From Peromyscus leucopus (Eukaryota; Chordata; Mammalia; Rodentia; Cricetidae): 64,000 bases of DNA. The first letter of the stretch is position 1, and every line of letters starts with the position of its first letter. Where the stretch lies: assembly GCF_004664715.2 (NCBI RefSeq), contig NC_051068.1, positions 15,379,798 to 15,443,797 on the forward strand, in the 5' to 3' direction. The notes beneath the pieces were generated by a model. It searched no databases. It saw nothing but the letters and a program-made list of their open reading frames with translations, and was not told where the DNA came from. Made by a program: the position numbers and the translations under genes. Below, in pieces: positions 10,284 to 21,780 of the stretch.

Positions 10284-10945
10284 ATGGATGAAATGACTCC
10301 TAATGATATTCTGCAATACTCAAGATCAGTGCCTTGTTCAGTTGTTGTCAGAGAGGCTTCCTCTGGCAGCAGATGGGAGCAGATAAATGCCAGACGTTAT
10401 GTAGAGAAATAGTCTAAACTGGAGGTCCTCATTGGGTCCCTCCCCTCAGAGCTCAGGGAATCCCTGTGGAGGGGAGGTGGAAAGGCTGTAGGAGTCAGAG
10501 AGGATGGGGGACACCAGGAGAACATGGCCTATCTAATCAACTAAGCAGGGCTCACAAGGGCTCAGAGACTGAAATGGCAAACATGGGGCCTGCAGGGGTC
10601 GGCACCAGGTCCTCTGCACATATGTTAGGGCTGTCAGCGTGGTGTCTTTGTGGGACTCCTAACTGTGGGGACAGGTGTGTCTTTGACTCTTTTGCCCTCT
10701 CTTGGGGCTCTTTTCCTCCTCTTGGATTACCTTGTCCAGCCTTAGTATGAGAGCTTTTGCCTTGTCTTATTGTGTTTTGCTTTGTGCTCTTTGGTTGTTT
10801 TCTCTTGGAGGTTTGCTCTTTTCTGAAGGAAGATGGAGGGAGAGTGGATCTAGGGGAGAGGGGAGGTGGGAAAAGTATAGGGAGGGGAAATTGTGGTTAA
10901 TATGAATTGTATGAGAGAAAAATATATTTTCAATTTTTAAACAGA

Positions 10946-11118
10946 AGAATACAAATTTTCAAAATTTCTATAGCAAAATAAACACTTTAGGAAAAATAAA
11001 GTATCTGGAACTGGAGACCTGAGTTTGACTTCTAGTGTCCCTGCGGGTATCCGTAATGGCCCTGACCACCCCTCCCTCTTGTGGGTACTTGCACTTAAGT
11101 GTCTACTCACACACACAT

Positions 11119-11167
<49 letters not shown>

Positions 11168-11254
11168 TACATACACTTTTAAAAATGTTTAAAAAGACAG
11201 AAAATTAGTAACAAAACAAACAAACAAGCAAAAAAAAACTAAGCTAGGCTTATC
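10946..11254 (+). repeat. Probable SINE fragment with (CA)n tail (11109-11164)
   Basis: 'ggagacctgagtttgactt' resembles the middle of a B4/RSINE-type element, and a long CA tract follows. The rest is A-rich. I see no gene. The family call is weak. Confidence 0.4.
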
Positions 11255-11605
11255 CATACAACCTGCAGTACTGTTGTATCCTACAACCTGCAGTACTGCT
11301 GTATCCGTACAACCTGCAGTACTGCTGTATCCGTACAACCTGCAGTACTGCTGTATCCGTACAACCTGCAGTACTGCTGTATCCGTACAACCTCAGTACT
11401 GCTGTATCCGTACAACCTGCAGTACTGCTGTATCCTACAACCTGCAGTACTGCTGTATCCTACAACCTGCAGTACTGCTGTATCCTACAACCTGCAGTAC
11501 TGCTGTATCCGTACAACCTCAGTACTGCTGTATCCGTACAACCTGCAGTACTGCTGTATCCGTACAACCTGCAGTACTGCTGTATCCGTACAACCTGCAG
11601 TACCA
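11255..11605. repeat. 26-bp minisatellite, about 13.5 copies
   Basis: The unit contains ACAACCTGCAGTACTGCTG then TATCCGT. Most copies are 26 bp; some lack GT at the unit end (24-25 bp) and two lack the GC of CTGCAG. The short variants recur in the same order (full, full, short pairs around copies 5-7 and 10-12), which suggests block duplication. The array passes directly into a B1-like SINE at 11600, and the unit's CCTGCAGTAC matches the SINE's 'cctgtaatcc' region. A 111-codon frame across the array is a repeat artefact. Confidence 0.95.
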
Positions 11606-11715
11606 GTAACTGGGAAGTGAAGGCAGGAACAGCAGAAGTTCAAAGCTATCCTCGGCTACACAGCCAGTTCAAGACCAGTCTAGGCTACACGAGACCCTGT
11701 CTGGAAAATAAAAGA
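11600..11715 (+). mobile_element. B1/PB1D-like SINE, plus strand
   Basis: 'ggcaggaacagcagaagttc', 'ctacacagccagttcaagac' and 'ctacacgagaccctgtctgg' are diverged B1-family landmarks, followed by an A-rich tail. The 5' head is not visible as such; it appears to have turned into the adjoining minisatellite. Confidence 0.7.
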
Positions 11716-11739
11716 AGGAAAAAATAAAATTTCCAGTGG

Positions 11740-12380
11740 CAAACTGAGTACAGAAGTTGCCATTTACCTAACAAAGAGTTAGCAACCCAATATATAAAGT
11801 ACTTCTAACACTTGAGAAGTTGAAAGCTCCAACTTTATGGAAAAACAGACTAGCTGGTTTCTGCCAAAACAATACATAATTGGTCCTAAGTTGTATGAAA
11901 GTATGTTCAGCCTCCTTCATTACACACACATACACAAAAAGCCAGTTAAATCTGCTCTGAGTTGTTGGACAACATAATCTTTGATTGAGAGTGAGCTAAG
12001 GTATTTTCGTACTTTAGTCATGAGAAAGAAATATTGCAGCCAAGTATCTCAACAATATGCATTCCAGTGCATTTACTCATTGACACAAACCCCTCCCCAT
12101 AAATGTCTATCACAAGTACACATGAGCAAAATATGACATTCGAACACACAGAATTGACAACCCCACTCATTTACTTAGTTTGTAAAAGCTTTAAAAAAGG
12201 CAAACTACTGTTAACAGCCAAGACCAACCCGGAAGAGAAAAGTAAAGTTTGACATAGTTACACAATGGAACAGTAGACAGGAATGTGAACTATTCCATAG
12301 AGATTATGGAGTTCCGTTCAGTATACAATGCTGGGTAGAAGAAGGGTAAGGGGGAAAGAAAATGTATAGTAATAGAGGTG
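11740..12380 (+). mobile_element. Ancient LINE-1 (L1ME/L1M-type) 3' end, plus strand
   Basis: Diverged L1 landmarks are 'acagccaagacca' and 'tagttacacaatggaacag', then 'gtatacaatgctgggtag'. They match the end of ORF2 and 3' end of an old L1M element. No frame survives. Exact ends are uncertain. Confidence 0.5.
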
Positions 12381-12388
12381 TGGGAGTA

Positions 12389-12390
<2 letters not shown>

Positions 12391-12446
<56 letters not shown>

Positions 12447-12456
12447 TGTGTGTGTA
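12391..12456. repeat. (TG)n microsatellite
   Basis: A long TG run has one TA interruption. The minus-strand poly-(Thr-His) frames are artefacts of this tract. Confidence 0.98.
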
Positions 12457-13624
12457 TGAGAGGCACTACTGGGTATCTGTTGCAGAAGATAAAAATCACT
12501 CATTCATTTAGAATGCAATATTTTGAATATTCATTTATTCTAGGTATATCTAATGATCAAGAAAACTACAAAGAACGAGTATTTTTGGCTTGTTTTTGTG
12601 TTTGTGAAAGAAAGAAACACAATGTAAGGAGAGTTTAAGTAAAAAAGCAAGCAAGCAAGCAGCCCTTGCCATCCTGACTTTGAACTGTGAGTAGAGTGAA
12701 CTGCTGTGGGGAAAATCAATCTCATCCTCATCTCAGACCACTGAAAAGCAGTGTCCAGTTCAGAACAAGAGCCACCCCCGCTGCCCAGGCAGAGGTGTTT
12801 GGGTGCCACTGGCTGAGGGTAGGGCAGCAATACAGAAATATGTGTGATGTGTTGAAACTTACCAGGTATACTTAAATCTCCCATCAATAATGACACTTTA
12901 AGAAACTCATCAACTCCTTCTGGAGAACAATAGAAATGCAGCACATTATTCTAGAAATTGGTTAAAAAGAGAAAGAGTTAATGTGTGTTCAGCCTTAATT
13001 ACAGGGGCTATCCCAAAGTAAATAGGAGTTGATGAGGAATATTTCTTTAGAGATGTATTCAAGCTGGTAAACGAAGAAGGAAAAATAGAACAGTGGATTC
13101 TGATGCTTTTAATGAATTAATGGGACTTGGCAAGGATCATTAATACCTGCTAACATCTCAGAAAGAGAGACAACCAGGCATTACGTGTCTCCTGATGGAT
13201 GCACACAGTGCCACTTAGGGAATAGTCTCACTGAGGAGAATCAAACCTGGATCTGAGCAAGCCTGTCTGTCAAACTATCAATTTACAGGAAAACAGGGAC
13301 CAGAAACCATCCCAGTTAACACTCAGGACACACAAACAGCTGTATTCATGCCTGAAAACCTCTACAAAAAGAATTTTAACCAACAAAACGTAAAAAGAAA
13401 AAAGCTCAAGGTGCACGTGGATTGAGTGATTTTCAGTTGCAGCTTATGGACACTATTAGGATTCTGCCTTACACAACTACCACATACCATAGCTATGAAA
13501 TCATTGACCAGAGATTCAAGAGTGAGAATTGTGTTTGGCAGTTGTGGTCCTTATTTTTTTCCTGAAACACATATTCAAATATTCACAGATAAAACAATAG
13601 GATATCTGGATTTGCTTTAACAAA
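12457..13624. other. Unassigned, mostly unique sequence
   Basis: No repeat or exon is recognised. A (AAGC)n stretch lies at 12644-12662. A 134-codon minus-strand frame (12540-12944) has no recognisable domain and no supporting splice signals. Confidence 0.5.
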
Positions 13625-13920
13625 ATAACCAAGGGAACCAGGTGACCACCCAGGAGAGATACCTCTGGGGGACCATGGAGGGGAGTCCAAAAAGACCCAG
13701 CTTAACTGTGAGTGACCCCATCTCTTGGGCTGGGCTCTCAGGGTGCATAGAGAGGGGCTGACCACCAGCATTCATCTCCTTTGCTTCCTGACTATCAGGA
13801 ATGTAACCAGTTGCCTTGTGCCTTCCCCGCCGTGATGTACTTGATCTCCTCAAACCACCCACCACGGTCAACCTCCTCCCTTATGCTTCTCTTGCGAGTT
13901 ATTTTGTCATGACAATTGGA
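13625..13920 (+). mobile_element. MaLR-like LTR fragment, plus strand
   Basis: 'accaccagcattcatctc', 'gccgtgatgtacttgat' and the end 'gagttattttgtcatgac' match a common LTR type whose consensus 3' part reads like 'ccaaaataaa..ttttgtcacagcaa'. It is diverged and partial; the poly(A) signal is not intact. The fragments at 25555 and 42045 look like relatives. The family name is from memory. Confidence 0.5.
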
Positions 13921-14154
13921 AAAGAAATACAATGACTAGATGTCGAAGCTGAGCAACTGGCACGTGAGAATTTCTTTTAATAGTCTCTTACAATGTTTGA
14001 AATTCTTTGTAGTAGATTTTAAAAGTTTGAAACACCATTCATTTTTAGTTGTTAACCCAGGCAAACGTATTGAACAACTACTGAGGACTTCAAAAGAAAC
14101 AGGAAAAAAAAAAAAACCAAATCTGCATAAATCTGAAGGATATCTCTGGGTTTT
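13921..14154. other. Unassigned AT-rich spacer before an L1
   Basis: No gene is seen. An A-run lies at 14103-14116. Confidence 0.5.
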
Positions 14155-15006
14155 CTTAATTTAAAATTTTCATACAATATATTTTTATTATGTTCTCTCC
14201 CTTCTGCAGCTACTCCAGGATTTCCCCCACCTCCCTGCTACCCCAGCTGTATGTTCTTTTTTCTCTTTTTCTCTGCCAAAACAAAAAACAAACCCCACAA
14301 AAACAGACAAAAATCAAGACAAGCAAGAGACTGACAAAAAGTGCCAAAATGAAACAAAAGTCCACAAGAAAACGTCCTTTGTTTTCTGTGGCCACCTCAT
14401 CCTGGATATGGGGCCTGCCCTGGAGTGTGGTTTATGTACTTAGTGGCACACCATTTGATCAAACTTTGTCAGCAAGTATTAATCACAAATAGCTTCTGTG
14501 TTAGGGGCAGGTGGCCTGTCTACTTCCCTCCTCAGGGCTGGGATCTGGCTTGAACCTGTACAGGTCTTGTGCATGCTGCCATAGTCTCTGTGGTCTCATG
14601 TGGGTATCGACCCTGTTGTGCCTGGAGGGTCTGTGCCTGTTGTCTTGGATCCATCCATCACCTCAGGTCCTTACACCCTGGCCCCCTCCTTTTCCACACA
14701 AATCCCCAAGCCTTGAAGGAAGCGGTTTCATGAAGACATCCCATTTATGACAGAGTGTCCCACAATCTCTTACCCTCCACATTATTCAGCTATAGGGTCC
14801 TGTGTCCTTGTATTTGGTGCATAAATGTTTAGAATTTTAATATTTTATGAATTTTTCTTTAATGAGTATGTAGTATCTTTCCATATATTTTGTGATTAGT
14901 TTGGGATGAAGCCTCTTTTGTCAGATATTACAACAGCTGGTACATCTGCTTGCTTCTTGGGTCCATTTGCTTGGAATAACATTTTCTACCCTTTTACCCT
15001 GAGGGA

Positions 15007-15391
15007 TGTAGTTGTATGTTTCTCCAGTCCCACCAGGCCCCCACAGTCCCGTGGTCCACTTATAAAATAATCACTCAGAAACTTATATTAATTATAACTG
15101 CTTGGCCATTAGCTCAGACTTATTACTGATTAGCTCTTACACTTAAATTAACCCATAATTCTTATCTATGATTAGCCATATGTCTTGGTACCTTTTCTCA
15201 GTTCTGCCTTGTCATCTTGCTTCCTCTGTGTCTGGCTGGTGACTCCTGACTCAGCCTTCCTCTTCCCAAAATTCTTCTTGTCTGCTTATCTCACCTATAC
15301 TTCCTGCCTGGCTACTGGCCAATCAGCATTTTATTTATCAACCAATCAGAACAACACATATTCACAGCATACAAAATGACATCCTACAGCA
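15007..15391 (-). mobile_element. Solo LTR, class II ERV, same family as the 36.6-kb provirus
   Basis: A 385-bp LTR runs from TGTAGTTGTATG to CCTACAGCA, with near-identical 6-bp flanks GAGGGA (15001-15006) and GAGGGG (15392-15397). Shared blocks with the others are 'aaacttatatta', 'cttacacttaaattaaccc' and 'cttcctgcctggctactgg', plus the CCAAT end 'tttatttatcaaccaatca'. It interrupts L1 ORF2 antisense sequence; the L1 reads across it. It lacks the graft. Confidence 0.82.
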
Positions 15392-15767
15392 GAGGGGATA
15401 TTTGTCCTTGATGGTAAGGTATGTTTCTTAAAGACAGCATAAAGATTGATTCTGTTTTGTAATCTAATCTGTTAGTCTATCTTTTTATTGGGATGCAGAG
15501 ATCATTAATATGAAGAGTTATTAGTGAGCAATTTTTATTGATTGCTGTTATTTGGGTATGGGTGTTCCCCCACCCCTTTTTTGATTTACTGGTTCGGGAT
15601 TATTTATTTCTTGTATCTTCTTCTAGTTAACCTCCTCGTATTGAAGTTTTCCCTCTAATGCCTTCTGTAGGGCTGGATAGGTAGGTAGAAATTGCTTATG
15701 TTTGGTTTTATGATGGAAATGCTTTTCCTTCTTCGTTCATTGTGATTGATAGTTTCGCTGGGTATAG

Positions 15768-15832
15768 TAGGCAGTGGGAAAGGGGGGGGAGTGGGGAAGA
15801 TAGGGAGTGGGAGGGTAGAGGGTAGGAGGAAT
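15768..15832. repeat. G-rich purine tract inside L1 ORF1
   Basis: About 65 bases of G/A-rich sequence with GGGGGGGG and repeated GGGAGGG lie between two parts of ORF1 that are normally adjacent ('gtatagtag' and 'atctgtggtctc'). It is therefore an insertion or expansion within the L1. Confidence 0.75.
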
Positions 15833-17387
15833 CTGTGGTCTCTCCAAGTTTGTAGAGCATCTATCCATACAAACTTCTGGCTTTCAGGCTCCATTGAAAT
15901 GTCAGATGCCATTCTGATGGGTCTGTCTTTATATGTTACTTGTGGTTTTTTTTCCTTGCAGTTTCTATTATCCTTCCTTTGTTCTGTACATTTAGTGTTT
16001 TGATTATGTGTTATGGGAATTTCTTACTTGTTCTTGTCTACTTGGTGTTCTGCCTGTCTCTTGTACCCTGATATGCTTCTCTTTCTCTAGATGTGGGAAA
16101 TTTTCTTCCATGATTTTGTTAAAAATATTTTCTGTGATTTTGACCAGACTTTCTTCTCCTTCCTCTATATCTATTATTTGTAGGTTTGGTCTTTTCACAG
16201 TGTCCCAGATTTCCTGGGGTTTTTTTTTTGTGTGTGTGTGCCTGTATGTTTTTAGATTTAACATTTTCTTTGGGTAAGCAAGCCATTTCTTCCACTTTGT
16301 CTTCAAGATATGAAATTCTGTCTTCTATGTCTTACAGTCTATTAGTAAGGCTTACCTCTGAGGTTTTTGTTTACCATTCTAAGTTTTTCCATTTCTAGTT
16401 TTATTTCAGTTTCAGTTTTCTTTAGCAGGTCTATTTCTTGTTACACTCTACTTTTATGTTTCATCTTTTCCATCATTTTGTTTAAGTTTTTCTATTCTTT
16501 GCCAAGGCATTTATTCATATCCTCTTTAAGGTCCTTGAACATATTTGTAATTGCTGTTTTGAATTCCTTGTCTTGTGCCTCAGCTAAATTGCTTTTTCTC
16601 GGGGTTAACACAATATGGTTGCTGGCTTCTGAAGCAGACATATTGTCTTGGTTGTTCATGTTTATGTTTTTGTGCTTTATTTAGGCACCTGGAGTCATGA
16701 TATTTATTTGGGATGTTTCTTTGTGTAGATGTGCAGGTATTTGGTCTTGTCTTTGGTGAGTGGGTGTTATGTTCATTGTTTCCTGTTGCTCACTCTGGAA
16801 GTGTGGTGACTGGGAGGACCCTGGTAGAGAGCAGTTTTTTTTTTTTTTTAAACAGGTCAGTGAGTGACAAAAAGGAATGGGAATGGGCTAGGCAGAAAGG
16901 CTGAGAAGGTCACTAAGAAAGAGCTAGGGGACTTGGGTCCACACCAAGAGCGGTCCCCAGAGAATGGGGGTGGGGTAGGAGCTCCTGCAGGCAGGCTATA
17001 GCAGAACCGTGAGGAAGTCTGGAGAGACTGAATAGAAGGACAGGAAGAATAGTGAAGATTGCCGCCCTGTGCCCTAACCCAGTGATGCCACTCGGGAGTC
17101 CCTGGTAAAAAGTGTTCTTGTAGCTTGGAATGGAATAAGCTAGAAGTGAAAACTGACAGGGGCAGTGGGAACAAGTTCTGGGTCTGAGCCAAGAAGCAGA
17201 GTCCCCAGGGATCTGAAAGAGATTTTGACTGTAATGAAATAGAAAAAAAAGGACAGCTTCTTTTCCAGTAGAGAAACTCTCCTCTTATTCAGCCAGGTCA
17301 CATTAAAAACATCAAATACTATCAGAGCCAAGACTGATAAACCCCTTGGTATTATTATTTTCCATCTACTGGCTTAGGGAAACGAAG

Positions 17388-17651
17388 GCCTGGAGAAATG
17401 GCTCAGTGAGTAAGAGGGGTAGCTGTGCATGCATGAGAACCAGAGTTCATATTCCAGGCACCCACAAAAAGGGCCAACAGTCTGCACACATCTAAAATCC
17501 TAGTGTTGGTACGGTGGAGACAGATGGCCAGTCAGTCAAGCCAAGAGGGTAGACTTCCAACTCAGTAAGCTAGCCTGTCTCAAAGAATAAGGTGAAGATC
17601 AATAAGGGAAGATACTACATGCCATGCAGTGGCTTCCATGCTCACACAAGT

Positions 17652-17695
<44 letters not shown>
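17388..17695 (+). mobile_element. B4/RSINE-type SINE with (CA)n tail, plus strand
   Basis: 'ctggagaaatggctcagtga' is the tRNA-derived head with its Pol III promoter region. 'gcatgagaaccagagttca' and 'tagcctgtctcaaagaataa' follow. The tail is (CA)n at 17652-17694. A short MIR-like stretch may precede it (17340-17385). Confidence 0.75.
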
Positions 17696-17696
<1 letters not shown>

Positions 17697-18128
17697 CAAA
17701 GCATAAGTGGACCAATCTTAATCCTCTCACATCTTATGCTAGAACTTGACCCTATCCTTTGGTAAATTTCTCAGGTTAGTGCACTTGTTTCCACGAGCCT
17801 CAGAACACTCAGCCTTTACTGAGCCTTGTACAAAACACTCTCTTTTCCCAGAGTCTGACCTCCTCTCTGGTGGACCCTACCACCTCTACAGGGTCATATT
17901 ATTTGATTAACACACAGTACACTGTGTTAAAATGCTCCATTACATATTTAACATATACATTTTGAATATCAATTATTGTGGTTTTTATTTGAAATTCTTC
18001 CTGTCATACCAGATGTAATTATAGATCCTATCCAACATTTTAATTAGCCCTGGTTATGATTTATCTTTCATAATATATTAAAGGGGAATGTAACTTTTCT
18101 CCAAAGAATTCAGCTTAAATTAATCATT
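17696..18128. other. Unassigned sequence
   Basis: No gene or nameable repeat is seen; it is AT-rich towards the right. Confidence 0.5.
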
Positions 18129-18250
18129 TATCTCTCTCTCTCTCTCTTTTTTTTTTTTTTTGAGACAAAGTCTTATGTTGCCCAAGCTGGCACTGAACTT
18201 CTCTTTCTGTCTCTACCTCCCATGCTCTGTGACTACAGGCCTGGACCACT
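18129..18250 (-). mobile_element. Old B1-like SINE, minus strand
   Basis: (CT)n and a T-run (A-tail on the minus strand) lead into 'ttgagacaaagtcttatgttg', 'cccaagctggcactgaact' and 'gtgactacaggcctgg'. This is a diverged B1/PB1 antisense pattern. Confidence 0.65.
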
Positions 18251-18617
18251 GGGCTCCACTTATCATCTCATATTTAGTGTTGTTTTCTTTTTATTAAAAA
18301 ATAACTAGCATGAAAACATGAAGAGTACACATTGAAGAGTTAGAGTAGAAACAGAGCTTTAGATGAATAAAAGAAGACAATGAGACCTAAGTCATGTTTC
18401 ATAAAGAAGAAGACATGATAGTTCTTTCATGGTTAAAATATTGTCTACAGTTCAAACCCAAGAATCAAATTAAATAGGATCATTCTGGTCAGCTCTATGA
18501 GGCAGCAAAAGTCTTGTTGAAGGTTGTAAACAAGTGAGATATGTGAAAGCCAAATTGGTTAAGTTTAAAAGAAAGTGATACGCTTGTCACACATGAATAA
18601 TACACAAATACATATGT
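18251..18617. other. Unassigned sequence
   Basis: No gene or repeat is identified. Confidence 0.5.
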
Positions 18618-19091
18618 TGTTAGGGTTTTCTTTGTTGTTTTTTTCATAGGGTCTGCCCTCCCAAGTAAATAACACACAGAGGCTTATTCTTAATTATAAA
18701 TGTCCAGCCTTAGCTTGACTTGTTTCTTGCCAGCTTTCCTTAACTTAAATTATCCCATCTACATTTTGCCTCTGGGCTTTTCCCATTCTCTTACATCTGC
18801 AAATCTTACTCTTACTCTGTGGCTTACCATGTAGTTGGGTGGCTGGCCTCTGGAGTCCTCCTCCTTCTCTGGCTCCTTCTTTTTTCTCCAGATCTCCCCT
18901 CTCCCAGATTTCTCTTTCTATATATTTTCCCTGCCTGCCAGCCCCACCTATCCTTTCTTCTGTCTTGCTATTGGCCATTCAGTTCTTTATTAGACCATCA
19001 GGTGTTTTAGACAGGCAGAGTAACACAGCTTCACAGAGTTAAACAAATGCAACATAAACAAAAGTAACACACCTTAAAATAATATTCTACA
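18618..19091 (-). mobile_element. Related LTR (longer variant), probably class II
   Basis: The segment runs from about TGTTAGGGTTTTC to ATATTCTACA. It shares block order with the solo LTRs: 'taacacacagaggcttatt', 'aacttaaattatcccat', 'cagccccacctatcc' and 'ttgctattggccattcag'. It is more diverged and longer. The flanks are AT-rich (ATATGT/ATATAT), so the target duplication is unclear. The orientation follows the others. Confidence 0.6.
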
Positions 19092-20018
19092 ATATATATA
19101 CATGCTTATACAAAGCAAATGCAGAAGAGGAGCATTGAGACCATTCTATAATGGCTTCTCTGATAATATCACTTAAAAAGCAATATGTATATATGTGTAT
19201 AGATGTCCAGATGCACGTGCTTATATCAATAGAAATGTGCAAGTAGAACATGGGGGCTGCATGCAGTAATGGAGCCGACCACAGAGGCAGGCAGGGACAC
19301 CACCCAAAGCCACTGCAGAGGTCCTTGAAGCTGTGGTGGTCCTGTGGGCAGAAATAATGATGAAACTCCAGCCAAAACACAGCAGAGCAGAGGGAAGACT
19401 CAGAGCATGGCTGTTTCAGATGCATGCGTGAGATTTTCATGGTAAATTATAAAATATTTACTGCAGTTGATTCTAGACTTCCGGATCTTGGAGACATGTA
19501 AGAAAATGTTTTAAAGAATAGCGTTGACAAAGGGTTACTACACTTCTCTTTTCCCAAGTAAATGCACTTTAAATTACTATCTGCTATCTTTGTCATTTTA
19601 TTCAAAATGATATTTTAATGAAAGAAAGATAATTTCAAAAAGAAAAAGAAAACAGTCCCTCTCCCATCATATAGACAGTCTAATGATAGCTATCACTCTG
19701 GTTCCCATCTTCACAGAGCTAGGATTCTTTTATTAAACTCTCTTAAAATTCAGATTTTATAAATAACCCATGTACACCATAAGAAAACTTGGGGGGAAGC
19801 ACAGAAAATCAGTAAGGAAAAAATAATTTGAATCTCTCAGCTAAAGATAGCCATAGCTAATCATGTATGCAATGTGCCATTTTAAAGGGTAATTGATAAC
19901 TTTTATTAACAAAATTATTATTCTATAATTAATAATTCTATTAGCACTATATCATGAATACTTCTCAAGAATGTTATATGTATATCCTTCTACAATATAA
20001 TTTTAATAGGTACACAGA
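19092..20018. other. Unassigned AT-rich sequence
   Basis: No supported gene is seen. A 117-codon minus-strand frame (19087-19440) has no recognisable domain. The right end (20019-20030) is the target-site copy of the following L1. Confidence 0.5.
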
Positions 20019-20030
20019 AGTAGTATATTT

Positions 20031-21780
20031 GAGGATTTTTATTGAAAATAAATTTTCATACAATATATTCTGAACACAGTTTTCCATTCTCAAATCAGAT
20101 CCTTTCCATCTTCCCACCCACCCAACTCCATGCGTTCTTTCTTTCTCTCTCTCCTCAAAAACAAAGAAAAACACAATGAAAAAGAAAAAGCAGATTAAAC
20201 ACACACACACATACACACACACATAAATCCATAAAACACAAAATCAGAAACCATAATATACGAGCAAAAAGACAATATGACCCCCCCCCATGTCCAAACA
20301 AAGCAATATGAGACAAAAAGTCTACAAAAATACCCTTGAGTTTGGTCTGGGTTGGAATCTGCTGCTGGGAAAGGGGTCTACCCTTAAGGTTGGTTAACAT
20401 ACCCAGTAAGACTCCTTTGGAGAGAACTAATTTTTCGTCTGCAAGTAGATGTGAATTGGGGAGAGCTTTTTGGTTAGGGATGGAGCCCATGTCTGCTATC
20501 TCCTCCCAGAGCTGGGACTATGTCTGACTTTAACCTGTGCAAGCCTGTGAATGCTGCCACGATCTCTGAGAGTTTGTATGTACGTCAGTCCTGTTGTGTC
20601 TGGAGGGCACAATTTCCTTTGAGTCATCTATCCTCCCTGGCTCTTACAATCTTTCCATCTCCTTTTCTTAGTTCCCCGAGCTCTGAAGGGAAGTGGTTGA
20701 TGAACACATCCCATTTAGAACTGAGTGTCCCAAAATATTTCAGTCTCTGCACATGCTCAGTTGTGGGTTTCTGTTAGTTCCCATTCACTGCCCAAGGAAG
20801 CTTCTTTGATGATGGTTGAGCAAGGCACTGATTTATGTGTATACCAGAAGGTCAAAAGGAGCCATTTCATTGTGATGTGTCTTTAATAGAACAATAGTAT
20901 TTAATTCTCCCCTAGGTCCATGTCCTATCCAGTCCCTGGTTCTTGGCCACCTGAGCAGTGGCAGGCATGGGTTCTGCCTCATGGAGTGGGTCTTCATTCC
21001 CATCAGAGAGTGGTTGGTGACTCCCAAACGTTTGTGCCTCTATTGCAGCAGAATATCTTCCAGGCAAGTCACTGTAGATTGCAGAATTTGTAGCTGGGTT
21101 GATGATTACCTTTCTCCTCTAAAAGCTTGCAGAGTACTTTTCAGAACCAGGAACACTAGTCAGTCAGGGTAAAGCTCTAGTTAGGCACTAACTCAACTAT
21201 TACATCTTCAATGAGATATGATAGTATTGTTTTCAGCAATAAGGACTTACCATCAGTTTGTAGAAAACAAAAAAGCAATAGCTTTGGCAATAGTCTGAGA
21301 TGTTTGGGGGTTTCCTTGGGGGCCCTTTGGTCAACCACTCAACTAGTTGTAATCCATTCCTGGCCCTGGAGGTGTCACTCCATGGCAAAAAAAAAAAAAA
21401 AAAAAAAAAGTCCAATTGGGGCTTCGTATTCACATTACCTGGTGTCTCCATTTAGATTTCTTTCATGTGTATATGTATTTTAAGAAGTTTCAACTGCAGT
21501 AGGTTTCCATATGACTTCTCAAAAGGCCCTTAGTATTAATTGTCCCCACTCCCAACCCATATTCCCTTCTTTTCCTCTTCTCATTTAATTCTCCACTTTC
21601 AGTTTCCCTCCTGTTTCTCCAAAACTATCTATTCTGTTTTCTCTTGCTTGGGAGATCCTCCCTTTGCCTCCAGTCCCTCACTCTTTACCTAATCCCTGTG
21701 GTCATATGCATTGTAGCACACCCATTGAATGCTTAAAAGCTAAAGCTAACATTTGTGTGTAAGTCAAACATACAATACTT
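20031..21780 (-). mobile_element. L1 3'UTR, minus strand (part of the 20-kb insertion)
   Basis: The poly(A) end is at 'ggatttttattgaaaataaa'. 'tgttgtgtctggagggcac', 'aggtccatgtcctatccag' and 'tgggttgatgattaccttt' follow in the order known for rodent Lx 3'UTRs. An A-run lies at 21386-21409. The last part before ORF2 is 'gcttaaaagctaaagctaac'. Confidence 0.8.

Larger units (their letters stand above)
7319..10945 (+). mobile_element. LINE-1 (Lx) ORF2 3' end and long 3'UTR, plus strand, heavily interrupted
   Basis: L1 pieces, in order: 7319-7369 and 7657-7720 (late ORF2), 8172-9082 (ORF2 end to early 3'UTR, including 'gtgctggtgggagtgcaaac' and 'gtggtacatttacacaat'), and 9980-10945 (3'UTR, including 'cctgcaagatgtgctgggg' and the second 'accaggtcctctgcacatat'). 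The element ends in 'atgagagaaaaatatattttc'. Between the pieces are a B1, an LTR at 7721-8171 and an LTR cluster at 9083-9979. When these are removed, the L1 reads continuously. The frames are broken. Confidence 0.82.
14155..17330 (-). mobile_element. LINE-1 (Lx) minus strand: 3'UTR joined to ORF2 start, ORF1 and 5' region
   Basis: From the left: antisense 3'UTR (14155-14795, 'tttcatacaatatatttt' start, 'ggggcctgccctggagtgtgg', 'catcccatttatgacagag'); an abrupt jump near 14796-14800 into ORF2 endonuclease region ('ccttgtatttggtgcataaa'); a solo LTR at 15007-15391; antisense ORF1 (about 15640-16680); then probable 5'UTR to about 17330. Minus-strand frames carry ORF1 pieces, including the block 'NIFNKIMEENFPHLEKEKH' near 16090-16150 and 'SMEPESQKFVWIDALQTWR' near 15840-15900. 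Most of ORF2 and part of the 3'UTR are missing. All frames are broken. Confidence 0.82.

Noticed and set aside
11255..11605. CRISPR-like regular repeats
   Set aside because: The units are directly adjacent without unique spacers, and the genome is mammalian.
11274..11609. 111-codon repetitive frame
   Set aside because: It is a translation of the 26-bp minisatellite.
16004..16306. 100-codon minus frame as a host gene
   Set aside because: It is a broken L1 ORF1 fragment.
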